A stretch of 64,000 bases of DNA from Paulinella micropora. Its lineage: Eukaryota; Cercozoa; Imbricatea; Euglyphida. The stretch covers positions 699,775 to 763,774 of the forward strand of contig BJOX01000022.1 in assembly GCA_009731375.1 (NCBI GenBank). Direction: 5' to 3'. Within the stretch, counting starts at the first letter, position 1. Each line of letters starts with the position of its first letter. Of the stretch, positions 45,538-56,488 are shown piece by piece. A program made the translations under genes and the position numbers. The notes beneath the pieces were generated by a model. That model saw only the letters and a program-made list of their open reading frames with translations. It made no database searches and was not told the DNA's origin.

Positions 45538-45690
45538 TGATATTTTAGAATTGCGATTCTATCTGTCTTCGACAGATTTCTCTCTTATTCTAAAACACCG
45601 TCTTCCATTTTGATTTTTTAGTCTGTTTTCGATGTTTATCAACAAACGAGAATGAGCGAAGCGAATGAGAGTGAAGTTGATAAATATCAT
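45538..45690. repeat. Palindromic intergenic module M3
   Basis: Outer stem TTTATCAAC (45,635-45,643) with GTTGATAAA (45,676-45,684). Second stem TTTTAGAAT with ATTCTAAAA, but here the tip is ATCTGTCttcGACAGAT instead of GTGCtccGCAC. The pairing is kept although the sequence differs. Confidence 0.85.
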
Positions 45691-46014
45691 TTAAAATTTG
45701 AGTTCCCCTCGTCCTCTCTGCTTACCATAACCAAGTTTTGAAGCGGTGGCTTGGACAGACCCTGCATAAGGCACTCCAATACTGCTTAAGGCTCCCGCAG
45801 TCCTAGAGATTACTTTGTTATCACGAAGGAATTAATTAACTACCAATGCGGTTTTCCCGACCTTAGCCCAGTTAATTTTTCCACCAGCCTGTCCTTTGCC
45901 ACCCTGCTTCTTCTTACGACCAGTCTTCTTTTTACCTCCTGCCATTGTGCTTGAGTTAATTGTTCGTTTGCCGATTGTTGGAATGACTTCAACACGAGTT
46001 GTTTTTACTACCAT
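45691..46014 (-). pseudogene. Small basic Gly/Lys-rich virion protein
   Basis: MVVKTTRVEVIPTIGKRTIN, then a GGKKKTGRKKKQGGKGQAGG stretch and AKVGKTALVVN. A TAA near 45,835 interrupts a frame that continues with RTAGALSSIGVPYAGSVQA and ends KLGYGKQRGRGELKF. The basic-plus-hydrophobic layout and C-terminal GYG resemble small condensing or membrane-active virion proteins of PLVs and adenoviruses. TATATTAT abuts the ATG. Confidence 0.55.
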
Positions 46015-46051
46015 ATAATATATAAAAAATAATTATTTATAAGATTTTTTT

Positions 46052-46867
46052 TTAACGAAAATTAAAATTCTTCCGTAACTCATTATCAACACTTGAAACA
46101 TATAAAAAGTTAAATCGTTCCTTTGTAGCCTCGTGATACTTTTCCAGAAAGTAATCAAAGTTGAAAGATAGGTCTAAATGCTTAAACACGAGTTCCATTT
46201 TGTCCTGAGACTGACCATGAAAGATTAATAAATAATCTAATTGTTTTATGGCTTCTGGACGTAGGTCGTTCAAATACTGACTAGACATAATCAACTTACT
46301 TTTATAGTGTCTGTTCTTTTTTAACAAATCACTGACGGACTTGTCTCTTAATCCGCTTCCTAAATCGTCCAAGACAAAAGCACCCTCTGGCGAAATATAC
46401 TTACTCGGTCTCTCTTTTGATGCCTCCGCGGCGCTCTGTTTCTTTTCTTTTCCAAAGTATAAAAATCGCGGTTTCTCCATAGGTTCTTTATCGTCCTGTT
46501 TAATTTCGCCTTCGTGTTGCTCGTCATGTCTGTTCAGTTTGTCAAGTTCATAATCAATGACATTCTCACCATCTGATTTAAGAAAGGCATTTATTGCCAT
46601 TGGGTTTCCCCTGTTCTTAAAGTGCTTTACCATTGCTTTATAAATGTAGTCCTTGTGTATCGTTGAAGCGATAATGACAATACGGGTTTTTCTGTCTGTC
46701 GTCCGTTTCAGTATTTCAAATGGTGCTGTTGTTTTTCCACTTTTCTTACGGGCGAGTAGAAATATATTGGCATACGGCTCATTAAATAATTTATAACCTT
46801 TCGCCTGTTTATTACCTTCACCATCCTGCTTCACTGGTTTCACCTTGACATTGTTTATTTTCTCCAT
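46052..46867 (-). CDS. Genome-packaging ATPase (FtsK/HerA, A32-like)
   Basis: An intact frame starting MEKINNVKVKPVKQDGEG. Walker A is LLARKKSGKTTAPFEIL, where the first Gly of the loop is replaced but GKTT is kept. Walker B is GAFVLDDLGSGLRD. Then comes SKLIMSSQYLNDLRPEAIKQ, with the usual sensor-like SSQ. It would pump DNA into capsids. The next gene to the right is a small virion protein. Confidence 0.88.
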   Translation of the reverse strand: MEKINNVKVKPVKQDGEGNKQAKGYKLFNEPYANIFLLARKKSGKTTAPFEILKRTTDRKTRIVIIASTIHKDYIYKAMVKHFKNRGNPMAINAFLKSDGENVIDYELDKLNRHDEQHEGEIKQDDKEPMEKPRFLYFGKEKKQSAAEASKERPSKYISPEGAFVLDDLGSGLRDKSVSDLLKKNRHYKSKLIMSSQYLNDLRPEAIKQLDYLLIFHGQSQDKMELVFKHLDLSFNFDYFLEKYHEATKERFNFLYVSSVDNELRKNFNFR

Positions 46868-46877
46868 CGTGTATATT

Positions 46878-47154
46878 CTAAGCCACAAATTCCAAACACA
46901 CAACAATTCTTCCCGCTAAATTTCCTGTATCAATATTTCCGCTGTCAGTTTCAAGGACTTTAAATGTATATTGTCCGTCTGACCATCCGACGACACCTAC
47001 ATTATAGCTGAGGTTTGAAATGTTTGCTATATTACTATCTGCAAATGTCAATAATTCCAATTCTGTCCATATAAAGAATTCTGGTTTTGGTTTCCGTCTG
47101 GTCGTTCGTATAATGAATAAACTTAACATTCATTTTGGTGGGTGTAAATGACAT
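46878..47154 (-). pseudogene. Small putative virion protein, frameshifted
   Basis: The start MSFTPTKMNVKFIHYTND (47,154) and the body (PEFFIWTELELLTFADSNIA, GVVGWSDGQYTFKVLETD, ending RIVVCLEFVA) are in different frames near 47,100. The strand-rich sequence suggests a structural role. A 23-codon frame at 47,168-47,239 (MATEYKYQK) lies just upstream. Confidence 0.5.
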
Positions 47155-47239
47155 TTGAATATTTTTATTAAATGTTTTGCTCCCCACAAAATGATTGCTT
47201 AGAAAAAACAATCTTTTGGTATTTATATTCAGTAGCCAT

Positions 47240-47481
47240 GATTATATTACTGATGATAAACTTTTTAATAACAAAAATATTTTCGCGGACTGCCTGCGAC
47301 TTTTATAGCAGAGTAAATTAAACAAGCGAGATGCGTGTCTTATTGTATTCAGAAAGGAATAGAAACTAAATTTAAATGTTCTTATAAACCAATGAGCGAC
47401 TGGTGTGTGAGTTTTGATGAATCCCTGCCGTTAATCTGTGCCGGCGATAGTTCTTGGTATAAAATACATTTATACGAGTGT
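47240..47481. other. Intergenic stretch with a possible Cys-rich remnant
   Basis: On the plus strand an open stretch without a good start (about 47,335-47,492) reads RCVSYCIQKGIETKFKCSYK and DWCVSFDESLPLICAGDSSW. It may be a gene fragment. Nothing else is seen. Confidence 0.3.
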
Positions 47482-47838
47482 TCATTTCTTTGAACTAGAA
47501 GGTAAAGGAAGGCATATTCCAATCAATAGTGTTAAAATTCCGACATAAGTATTAGCAACCTCACAAGGTAAGTTCTTTTCAGATAGCCTTACGATACAAA
47601 GGGTTATAATGGCGATAATCATACCCATTTGAAATAAGTATTTAATAAGTCGGCTGTCGTTTGGTCTATTTTTTATACAACAACAATTCCAGTTATCCTC
47701 CAATTCATGCTCTACTTTTTTTTCCTCAGTCTTTAGTTCTACTTCAAGAACACGAGACTTTAATTCGGGAGTTAGTTCGCCATCCATATCCATAATAGGC
47801 GGTGGTCTGTGAAGTCTAGTTGTATTATTGTGGGACAT
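47482..47838 (-). CDS. Small membrane protein with two C-terminal helices
   Basis: 118 residues. The N-terminal half is soluble and charged, with CCCIKNRPND, followed by two membrane segments (YLFQMGMIIAIITLCIVRL and TYVGILTLLIGICLPLP). Proteins of this layout ending LPxPSS occur in PLVs and algal viruses. Its start overlaps the end of the tail fibre gene. Confidence 0.65.
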   Translation of the reverse strand: MSHNNTTRLHRPPPIMDMDGELTPELKSRVLEVELKTEEKKVEHELEDNWNCCCIKNRPNDSRLIKYLFQMGMIIAIITLCIVRLSEKNLPCEVANTYVGILTLLIGICLPLPSSSKK

Positions 47839-50800
47839 TTGAAAAAACGACAGCTCGGATCTCTGCCAATTGATTTGCTTGGTCTTGTTGTATATTAAGT
47901 AAAGTTTTATTTTCTTTTTCTAAATTAATCATCTTTTCCGTTAGATGTTGAAAAGCACTAACCAATATTGGAATAAAGTCTGGATATGTTATGCCTTCAA
48001 GGTAGCCATCTCCATCCTCTGCTTTTATTCCGCTTTCAGATACAAATTCAGGAAATATTTTTTTAACCTCGTCGGCAATAAATCCGTGGTTCTTTTTTTC
48101 TTTCTTTTTGTCCGTTTTCAAATAATATGAAACACAATTTATTTTCATTAATTTCTCACAGCATTCACCACATTCTAATGTTTTAATATCTGATTTTAAT
48201 CGCCTGTCCGACGAGTTTGTCCATGCTCCGTTAAGAGGAACATAATTATAACTGCCAGAAGGCTCGCCTGTTGAGTTTGAAGTAGTCCAACCATGGAGAA
48301 TTCCATTAGTGGCGCAGATTACTCCATAATTTGAATATCCTCCCGATTTCATAAATATTTGCGGGTCGTAAGTATAAACTGGTCTTTGTCTTAGTGTCAA
48401 ATAACCGCTGGATGTTGTTGGAAGAGTAAATGTCTTTGAAGCCGTAATTGCTGTATCGTTTATTTTTAATAATTCTGTCGCCGCACTATGATAAAATATG
48501 TAGTTCCCCCCAGAACCATCAACATTATACATTAATGTTGCATTACCAATACCAAACCCATAAAATGCAGTTGTTGAACTTGTTCCATTATCATATAAAA
48601 CTAATTTATTATTAGCATTCGCCGATCTATCTACAAATATTTTTTTACCCGCTCCGACTACTATATTATCACTCGTTGTTAATGTTGTTGTAGTCATGCC
48701 AGCAGTTGAAGTAATTGTTGTTCCTGTTATTGTTCCAGCACTTGTTATGTTGTTTGAATTCATATCCAAAGCACCATAAAACCGCATACCACCAGCATTG
48801 TTAAAACGGACGATGTCAGATGAAGCACTTTATTATCCAAACGTTTTGAAATATAAAGACCAGCTCCTTTTACATCAAATGCTACATTCGTGAATACATA
48901 ATCTCTTTGGTTCGCGGTTCCACTTGTAGCAGTATTTAGAGTAAATAAGAAATATTGATAATCACCAGTTGTCTGTGAAAAATATATCTCCTCCATTTTT
49001 AATATCCGAGCCCCATTATATGTTGTATTTCCACCATTAATGATAACTTGATTATTAAAATCAGCCGTTTGTGTTAAAGTTAGATATTTTATCGTAGTGC
49101 TCGCCCCATTAAATGTTTTACTTCCTGTTATGGTTTGGTCTCCTGTTAGTTTTACATTTTGTATGTCTAATGTATCCACATAACTTTTGTTTGCTCCGTC
49201 CGTTGTTGCTGATGGTGTGGCTAAGTTTGTTATTCTGTTGTTGTTCAAACTTAATGTTGTTCCAGTTGCAGTTATAATTAAAGTATTACCTGAATATGAC
49301 TCTACATACGAACCAGTTATTTGTATCGGATAAAAGGTAGCTGTTGCTAATTTCTGTGCTGCAATCATTCCTATTTTTGTATCAAAGGCGATGCAGATGC
49401 CGTCAAAAGAACCGGGATTTGATGAACCACTTACTTCTAAAACTGATGTAAATTTTTTATTGCCTGCTATGGTTTGGTCTCCTGTTAGTTTAACCACAGA
49501 AGTATCAAGAACAGAAACATCCACACCATCAACAAGATTAACATTTGTTATGCTTTGGCTTTTCATATCAATACCGCACTAGCATTTATTATGTTGCTGC
49601 ATGTTTTGGTTCCTGCTATGGTTTGGTCTCCTGTTAGTTTAACCACCGAACCATCAACTGCAAGAGTGGTGAGATTAATTCCATTATATGTAGAAGCACC
49701 TGAAATAGCATAACCACCCATATTTAATGCTCCTGTCATACTGGCGGTGCCGTCTAATCTAAGAAAGGGCGATGCGACATTTTGCCATTGACCTGTGCTA
49801 TAAATAAGCAGTTGATTATCTGTTGCTGTTGTTATAATCACATCACTATGTGTATCAATACTTCCACTTGCAGACACTTTCGCGTTGTTGGAGTCGTGCT
49901 CTGATAACCAAGTTGCGATAGCCCTACCATTTAGTTGATTTACATTTGTAATGTTTTGGTTGTTCATATTTAGTCCTCCCGTCATGCTGGCAGTGCCGTC
50001 TAATCTCAGAAAGGGTGAAGTCGTTTTTCTCCATTGTCCTGTGCTATAAATGAGTAATTGATTATCTGCTGGTGTGCCCGTTATTGACACTTCGCTATGT
50101 GAGTCTATACTTCCACCTGCTGACACTTTATCATTATTATCATTATGCTCAAATATCCATTCATCAACATCTTTGGTATTTAGTAAATTAACTCCTGTTA
50201 TATTCTAATTCCCTCCCATATTAATATTGCCGAATTCATCAACATTTATCGGAAATGTTTTATTTACCCAGTTTATTGAATTATATGTGAGATAACTATT
50301 AGTGGCTATTGGTGCGGTTATGACCATCTGAAAGTGTATCAATTGAATCGATGGTGGTATTCCTCCATTTACCATCTACATCATTATATGTTAAGTATTG
50401 ACCGACCAATGGTGCGGATATGTTTGTGTCTATCAAATTGTATAAACTGGTTTGGTGCGGATTGGACGTATTAGAGCGGTGTTGAGTTGAGGCTTTGACC
50501 TCATCATTATCCCTTACTAGTTGTTTTGTGTAGTATAAATTTTTTCCTTCTTTGATGTCTGATGTTGATTTTACAGCAAGACGTGTGTCAAAGCGGTTAT
50601 CAGTCCAATAATAATTAAGTCCTTCTTTTAGGTCTGTTGTTGATTTTAAAGCGAGCCTACCATCAAAGCGGTTATCAGTCCAATAATAATTAATGCATTC
50701 TTTTAGGTCTGTCGTGCTTTTGGTAGCCAGTCGTGTATCAAATCGGCCGTCAGTATAATAAAGATTTATCGGTTCGGCATCTTCTGACACTCTGTCTGTG

Positions 50801-50899
50801 TTTAAACCCACTATGTTGGTGTTGTTTAGTCTAAATTAAGTATATTAAGACTATCAACGGCCAACTCATTCAATCCTAAGAGCGACTTGAAGTTCGACA
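47825..50899 (-). pseudogene. Trimeric tail-fibre-like protein with S74 chaperone domain, broken into four frames
   Basis: From MSNFKSLLGLNELAVDSLNI at 50,899 the protein has three repeats of about 25 residues (YYTDGRFDTRLATKSTTDLK, YYWTDNRFDGRLALKSTTDL and one more), then repeats of VKLTGDQTIAGTKTF type (four copies) and SPFLRLDGTASMTGALNMGG (two copies), phage tail-fibre modules. The C-terminus (SDRRLKSDIKTLECGECCEK, HGFIADEVKKIFPEFVSE, coiled coil) is a Peptidase_S74-type intramolecular chaperone that trimerises and cleaves itself off. Shifts lie near 50,300, 50,130, 49,565 and 48,770. It probably binds host cells. Confidence 0.8.
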
Positions 50900-50957
50900 T
50901 TATATATAAATAAATATTTAATTTTAAAAATACTAAAATATAATAATCTTAGTATAA
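50900..50957. promoter_or_regulatory. Divergent AT-rich promoter region
   Basis: 58 bp separate the tail fibre start (minus) and the 50,958 start (plus). TATATATAAATAAATA and TATAATAATC occur here. TATA-like strings touch several other PLV start codons. Confidence 0.45.
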
Positions 50958-51139
50958 ATGCCGTCTCCCGAAACAAGTCGTAAGAACTGGGGAAAAGCAG
51001 TTGATGGAATAAAAAATAAGAAGCAACAAAAGATTGAAATAGCAAAAGAGAAATTAGCAAAGTATAGAAAGGCTTATGTAGGCGATGATGAAGAGATGGA
51101 GGAAAAGATAAACAGAATTGCCGAAATGGGTGTTGCTAA
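50958..51139 (+). pseudogene. PLV gene interrupted by the transposon, 5' part
   Basis: MPSPETSRKNWGKAVDGIKN, then a Lys/Glu-rich helical region. The frame reaches the duplicated CTAA at 51,136-51,139. It continues in the same frame after the right copy of CTAA (59,498), so this is the N-terminal half of a single gene. Function unknown; a charged coiled-coil protein. Confidence 0.8.
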
Positions 51140-51696
51140 AACAAACATTACGACGAAACCTAATTTCCGGATTTCACGAAATTTTTCCCGATGATTTTCA
51201 GAATATCTGAAATACTTGCAGAAATGATTCCAAAAGCTATATTATTTACTTATTATGAGCAGGAATGAAAAAACAACGCTTGTACATACTCTAACACACT
51301 CATTTCAAGTTCACCGGCAGCGAAATATATGCTAGGAGTGGGAACTATTTTCATTAAATTTACTGATTTTGCAAGCGGTCGCTTTCTATTAATACTACAT
51401 GGCTTTTATTGTTTTATGTGTTCTAATCATTAACATTAATTAATTCAACAATTTAGAAAAGATTTAAAGTGAAAATATTAAAATTTGAATTCAAAAATTC
51501 AAATTTTGTATGTATTTACAGTGTTTTCACCATTTAAATTTTCCCAAGTCAGAAAAATGTGATCAAGACATCCCCTGGCAGGTTTTTTGAGCGGGATCTT
51601 TGATGTAGATGATAATTCAACTGAATATAATGTTATTTCCGACCGGCACCATCGAAAACATATTCAGAACTTGACTTCAAAACTTAATTTTTTATG
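51140..51696. repeat. Left terminal inverted repeat
   Basis: 557 bp, pairing with 58,938-59,494. A short difference (TTTCC against TATAC) lies 26 bp from the end. An internal palindrome AATTTGAATT/AATTCAAATT lies near 51,480-51,508. Confidence 0.95.
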
Positions 51697-51992
51697 GAAA
51701 TATCCTTCATTTCACCTAAGTCATGAAGCTAACAGAAAATATTGGAAAACCAATATTAATCACGGATTTTGCAGTGGATAGTTAGTATTAATCACAGAAT
51801 TTATATTATTAAGGTTTTCATTAAAATAAATTAAATGAGTTTAAGTAAAAAAAATACTTTAATATTTTTGCTGACTCGTTACACTTCACTCACCCGGAAA
51901 CGTTGAGAGTTCATCAGCCAATTCAGATTTCATGTAGAAAAAACTGGCAGACGAGGTCACACAAGTATCTGCACTAAATGAAAGCAAAAAAA
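51697..51992. other. Sequence between the left TIR and the transposase end
   Basis: AT-rich, with no gene. It presumably contains the transposase 3' untranslated region. Confidence 0.6.
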
Positions 51993-54900
51993 CTAGTTTG
52001 ACTGCTCTTCGTCGCTCCAGTTTGACTCAGCTGACTCTGAGTCTTCTGCAAGTCCACCAGGCAGCCGCACGTTTACCGCGGCTTCAGACTCAGTGTCTGA
52101 CTGAGCGTAATGTTGCTGCAAGGCAACCCGCGCTTGGCTTTTTGAGCGTCGCGACAGCAAGATCTGCTCATTCTGTTCAAGCTTAGACTCTTCTTGCTGT
52201 TCGTCAAACATTTCATCCTCTTCTTCAACCATCCGTCGAAATTGTCGTCTCGGCTGCGGTTGAATTCGAACTCGTTGTCGCTTGCGAGGAGGCGCAACAA
52301 AGGGCTGATCAGAATCGCTGGATTCGTCTGGCAGAGCTGGCGCAGCTGGGCTCGCACTTGCGCGGGCACGGCCACCACGACCACCACGACCGCCACGGGC
52401 ACGGCCACCTTGAGGTGGATTGGGAACAGCAGCTCCGCCAGCAGGTAGGTTGCAGGAACAGGCGCCAAAGTGAGTGCACACAGCGTTTACCAAAGCCTGC
52501 TTGTTGCCTTGAGCACCCTGTCCGTGTAGACGCAGCCACGCCTTCAACGCAGGCACTGTACACTTCTTGGTCAGTTGCGCAGCGTCGCAAGGCAATGCCT
52601 CAGCCACACTCTCGTGAAGCGGCCTCTGCGGTGCAGGGTTTTTGAAGTCGTGCGCTCGACGCTCCTGATCGTTAAGCCTGCGTGCCCCATACCAGCGTGG
52701 ATGTCTGGGCATGTGGCGGTCATTGGTAAAAAAACAAGTTGGGAAGGACTTGCGCTCTTCTTCCGACAGGGAGATCGTATCGTCCACAGCTTTCTGTCTA
52801 TCCTCAGGCAGCGCCCACGGGTTGTCGGGTATGTCGTCGAGCACGCGCACATGCGCCTTCCACTCCACGCCTTTCTTGTCCACGCACTTGAAATGCCCAG
52901 GCCTGCCAGGCAGGCCGCCTTCACCTTCTGCGCCGTCCCAGTGGACTTGGTCAAGGCATTGCAGGTTGTCCAAAATTGCGTTGATCGACTCACTCTCTTC
53001 GGCGGAACAAAACCTGGAGGCCAATAATCTAGTATCCCTTTTGATCTGCTCAGTTGCCCAATCTACTAACGGCAGCTTCTTGGGCTTCAGTGCCTCTGCA
53101 GTAGTCAACAAAAGGAAAAAGTCAAAAGGGTAACTAGATTCGAATTTTTACCAGGGGCACCGACGTAAGGCAGCAAAGGACGACCATCCGGGTCATCTTC
53201 TTCTCCATGCCACTTCTGCTGGCTGTCGCCCCAAGTCTTGACACGCACCGCCGGAAGGCCGAAGGTAGTCGGCTCGGGGACGGAATATTGCCACGCTAAG
53301 GGCTGCGAGGCCACCCGCAAATTCCAGTTGGGGTTTATGGACGGAGTAGAGTAGCTCTTCCAATCATAACTCGAGGCAAGGAGCAGGATTACATACTTCT
53401 CTTTGCACTTGTGAAACCCGCGGAGAAGATTGAATAGACCCTGCGCCAGCGAGGTGACGTACAGTGTGGTCTTCCAGCCGCAGTAGCGTAAGGTAAAAAA
53501 CTCCTGGTGTTGTTTGTTATGCGTATGGGAGCGGACCATTCGGTGCGTTTCGATCTTGACTTTCCACCCCATAGCGACCAAGTGCGAAAGAAAAGCGAGT
53601 GCCGTAGCGGTGGTGTTCTCCGACCCACCGTCCCAGTCGATATACAACGTTCCCGCCGGCTTAGTGTCTGGGTGGAAGAGCTCCCAATGCAAAAGATGGT
53701 ACAACCACGTGAAGTTCTCATTGCCGCCTTTGTCAACATTCGGCAAACGAACCAAGACAAACTTTTTGTCGTGACTGAAGCTTGTCGCCCCGCCGGCATG
53801 CAAACGTATCACCTTCTTTCTTTTGAAGGCTTGGTTGGCTGCACACACACAAAAAACACAAACCACTATGAGATTTGCGTACAAAGACAAGTACCCCTAG
53901 CACAACTGGGAAAGTTGAAAGGTTTGGTCATATCTATCGTCCACGCTGTACACCTAGCTTTTGTCACAGCTGCGTCATGAGCACGCTGCAAGGATTCCTC
54001 TCTGCACTTGCGATGTACCTTGTGGTGTTGGTGGTTATCCAGCCGCCAGAGCTTCGCCGCTGCGTCTGTCTGGAAGCCCTCTTCATGCCTCCTCGCCAGG
54101 TCCCCGCAAATCTCGCACTTGGAAAAGTCTCCTTTGCGGATCGGCTTCACAAACTTGAAGTTCTCGCGCCACACCTTGCGTATGATCTGGTCGCCGGGGG
54201 GGCTATCACTCTTGCAGCGCTGCCCAACCAGAAGGGTGTTGCACGCCCAGGCCCAATTCGTGCTCACGTACTTCTGCACCTCAGGAAAGTTCTCCACGTC
54301 TTGGAGGTGCCACACTCCGTCTGCTATGGTCTCGCACTCCTCCACAAACTTACGCATCAACAATGTCGACACCAAAGTCCGACACGTCGGACTGCGGTGT
54401 GTACGCCCGCTCGTAATACTTCGCGGAGTGACGCAAAAGCTTCTTGGCTTTGCCAAGAGTGACAGCGCCTACGCCGTAAATACGCTGCCACATGACCCGG
54501 CACACGGGCGTACCACGATGCCTGCAGCAAGGGACAATGCATTATAATAAGTCCACAGGGGTGATGGGAAAAAACAGCCTGAGGGAGAACTGTGTTACCT
54601 GTATTGAACATCCGCATTGCTTAAGGTTATGGCCTGAAGCTGTCCACATACCCAGGCGGTCAAATCCCTGAAAGACTGCGAACAAGAATCGGCCCGCCCT
54701 AGAATAGCGTGCCAGGGACTGACCCACAGATGGCACTTATACTTGGAACAGCAAGGTGCGCCTATTTCGTGCGTCAGGTCGGCGTATGACATTCCAAGCC
54801 ATTTCTTCAACGCTGTCGGTCTGACTGTAGGGGTGGGCACGGCCTTTCTCTTGACGTGCTTGTAGCCCCTGTCAGTCTTACGTGGTCGAACCAACGGGGT

Positions 54901-55257
54901 GGCCTCCATGCCAAGGCACAGATACAGCGGCTCCGGTGAGGTTCGGAAGTCAGCGTTATTAGCTTCCTGCCCAGCCGTAACAGCCCTTCCCCAATCCGTT
55001 GCCTGAAAACAAGAAGAATGTCCTCCCGAAGTTGGTCCCTCAGTCACTGACACACATTCTGACCCATACATGGAGTCGAAGCCGCCTCCCGGCCCGTCTG
55101 TCCCATACATGTCGGCAAACGGAGTGGGCGTGACAGTATCAGACACGCCGCCTGTCTGAATTGAGGTCGTAGAGAAATACTGAGGAGTAACGCCGTACAT
55201 CTCCTCGAAGACGGAGGCAAATTGAACTCTAAGTTGTATGTCAGAAAAAAAAATCAC
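51993..55257 (-). CDS. DUF7869-like DDE transposase, four exons
   Basis: Exons 55,257-54,599, 54,521-53,895, 53,838-53,152 and 53,095-51,993 are joined by introns of 77, 56 and 56 bp, all GT-AG and frame-compatible. Exon 1 has CCSKYKCHLWVSPWHAILGR. Exon 2 has TPVCRVMWQRIYGVGAVTL and CEICGDLARRHEEGF with a following His cluster. Exon 3 has the core: LYIDWDGGSENTTATALAFL (family DN-x-EN motif) and RSHTHNKQHQEFF (family GHTH). Exon 4 has a SAP-like motif (TVPALKAWLRLHGQGAQGNK) and an RGG-rich stretch. A single-base frameshift is implied near 54,355 (DIVDA to KFVEECE). The N-terminal CC...vCr...Gv layout and core fit DUF7869 proteins. Confidence 0.78.
54340..54370 (-). other. Apparent frameshift in the transposase
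   Basis: Before this point SDVSDFGVDIVDA is in one frame; after it RKFVEECETIADGVW is in the next. Both sides look coding. No intron acceptor fits, so either a one-base mutation or an assembly error is likely. Confidence 0.6.
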
Positions 55258-55513
55258 AAAAAATGGCAGCGCTTCCCGTTAGAAAGGTTATGCAAAAATG
55301 TTTCAAAAAACCGAAGTTAAAAAAAAGAAAAAAAAAGCAACAAATTAAAGTGCAGAGCATCCATAACACCAGGAATGGCTTCGGGGCTGGCATGAACCAT
55401 CACAGTCTAAGACTTGTGCACAGTGCATCCCGTGAAGGGTTGCACTCGGTCCTCCCCTCTCCGCCGACAGCCAATTCCATCGGTCGCACAGTGCGTGCAA
55501 CGCAAGCAAGGAA

Positions 55514-55557
<44 letters not shown>

Positions 55558-56488
55558 GAGAGAGAGGAAGAGAGAGAGAGGGAAAAAGAAAGAGAAGAGG
55601 AAGAGAGAGAGAAAAAGAAAGAGAAGAGAAAGAGAGCAAGTGAACGGGGGGGGGTTGTAGGTATACGTATGAGAGAGAGAAAGAAAAAGAGAGAAAGAAA
55701 GAAAGACAGAAAGAGAGAGAGAGGAAGAGAGAGAGGAAGAGAGAGAGGAAGAGAGAGAGAGAGAGAGAGAGAGAAAAGAAAGAAAGAGAGGAGAAAGAGA
55801 GAGCAAGAGAAGGGGGGGGGGGGGAATGGACGCGACCCGTTGTTGTCACCTTGATCATGTCCACCTTGCATGCTACTCGAAGATTTACCGAACAAAGCAT
55901 CCGAGGAGGGGGCCGACTTAGGCCCTGTCGTTTCAGTTCACAATTTAAGTCATTATCTCAGGAAAGCAAGCACGCAACTCGTGGCAACAAATGAACACCG
56001 ACCTTTACTCCATTCCTGTTCGGGAGATTGGTGTTGCATTATCACCAAAAAGGAAGCCTAAACATATCAGCACAGTTGGCACAGTACTGCACTAGCATTG
56101 CACAAGCAAATGGAGTACATTTGCAGTAGGGAAGAGACTCAGTACCAAAAACAACGCTAAGCAGACCATAAAGGCAGGCTGCCTAAAAAATAAAAGGCAT
56201 CACAACGAGTTTCAAGTAGCGAAAAAGTACAAGCGTTTTATAAGACCTCTATCAGTTGAACTGTGGTTTCAGATATGAAAAACAGCGCTATCTTGCAGTG
56301 CTGGGCTTGACAACTTAGGTGTCTCGGGTCGCCATTTCGAAAAAATCGAAGGCAATTTCGGCACTAGTGGGGATTTGCAAAGTTTAGGACAGGTTTTTTG
56401 GGGCAGTTTTTGGGGAACTCAAAAGTTCCGGCTGGTGAGCGTGGGTCAATTCGAAAAAAGGGTGCTCAGAAAGGCGTTTGTTTTCAAC
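55258..56488. promoter_or_regulatory. Divergent promoter region with a GA microsatellite
   Basis: The 1.2-kb interval lies between two genes that point away from each other. It holds a GA-rich simple repeat (55,518-55,825) ending in a G12 run, and unique sequence on both sides. Open frames of Arg-Glu or Ser-Leu repeats are artefacts of the repeat. Confidence 0.55.

Noticed and set aside
51140-51194. Continuation of the PLV ORF into the TIR (last residues TNITTKPNFRISRNFSR)
   Set aside because: This is read-through into the transposon end. The genuine frame resumes at 59,495.
54595-55257. Independent 220-residue gene
   Set aside because: It joins the following exon in frame over a GT-AG intron and matches the N-terminal part of DUF7869-type proteins, so it is exon 1 of the transposase.
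55345-55900. Overlapping Leu/Ser-rich and Arg/Glu-rich frames on both strands
   Set aside because: They are produced by the GA microsatellite in the transposon's divergent promoter region.
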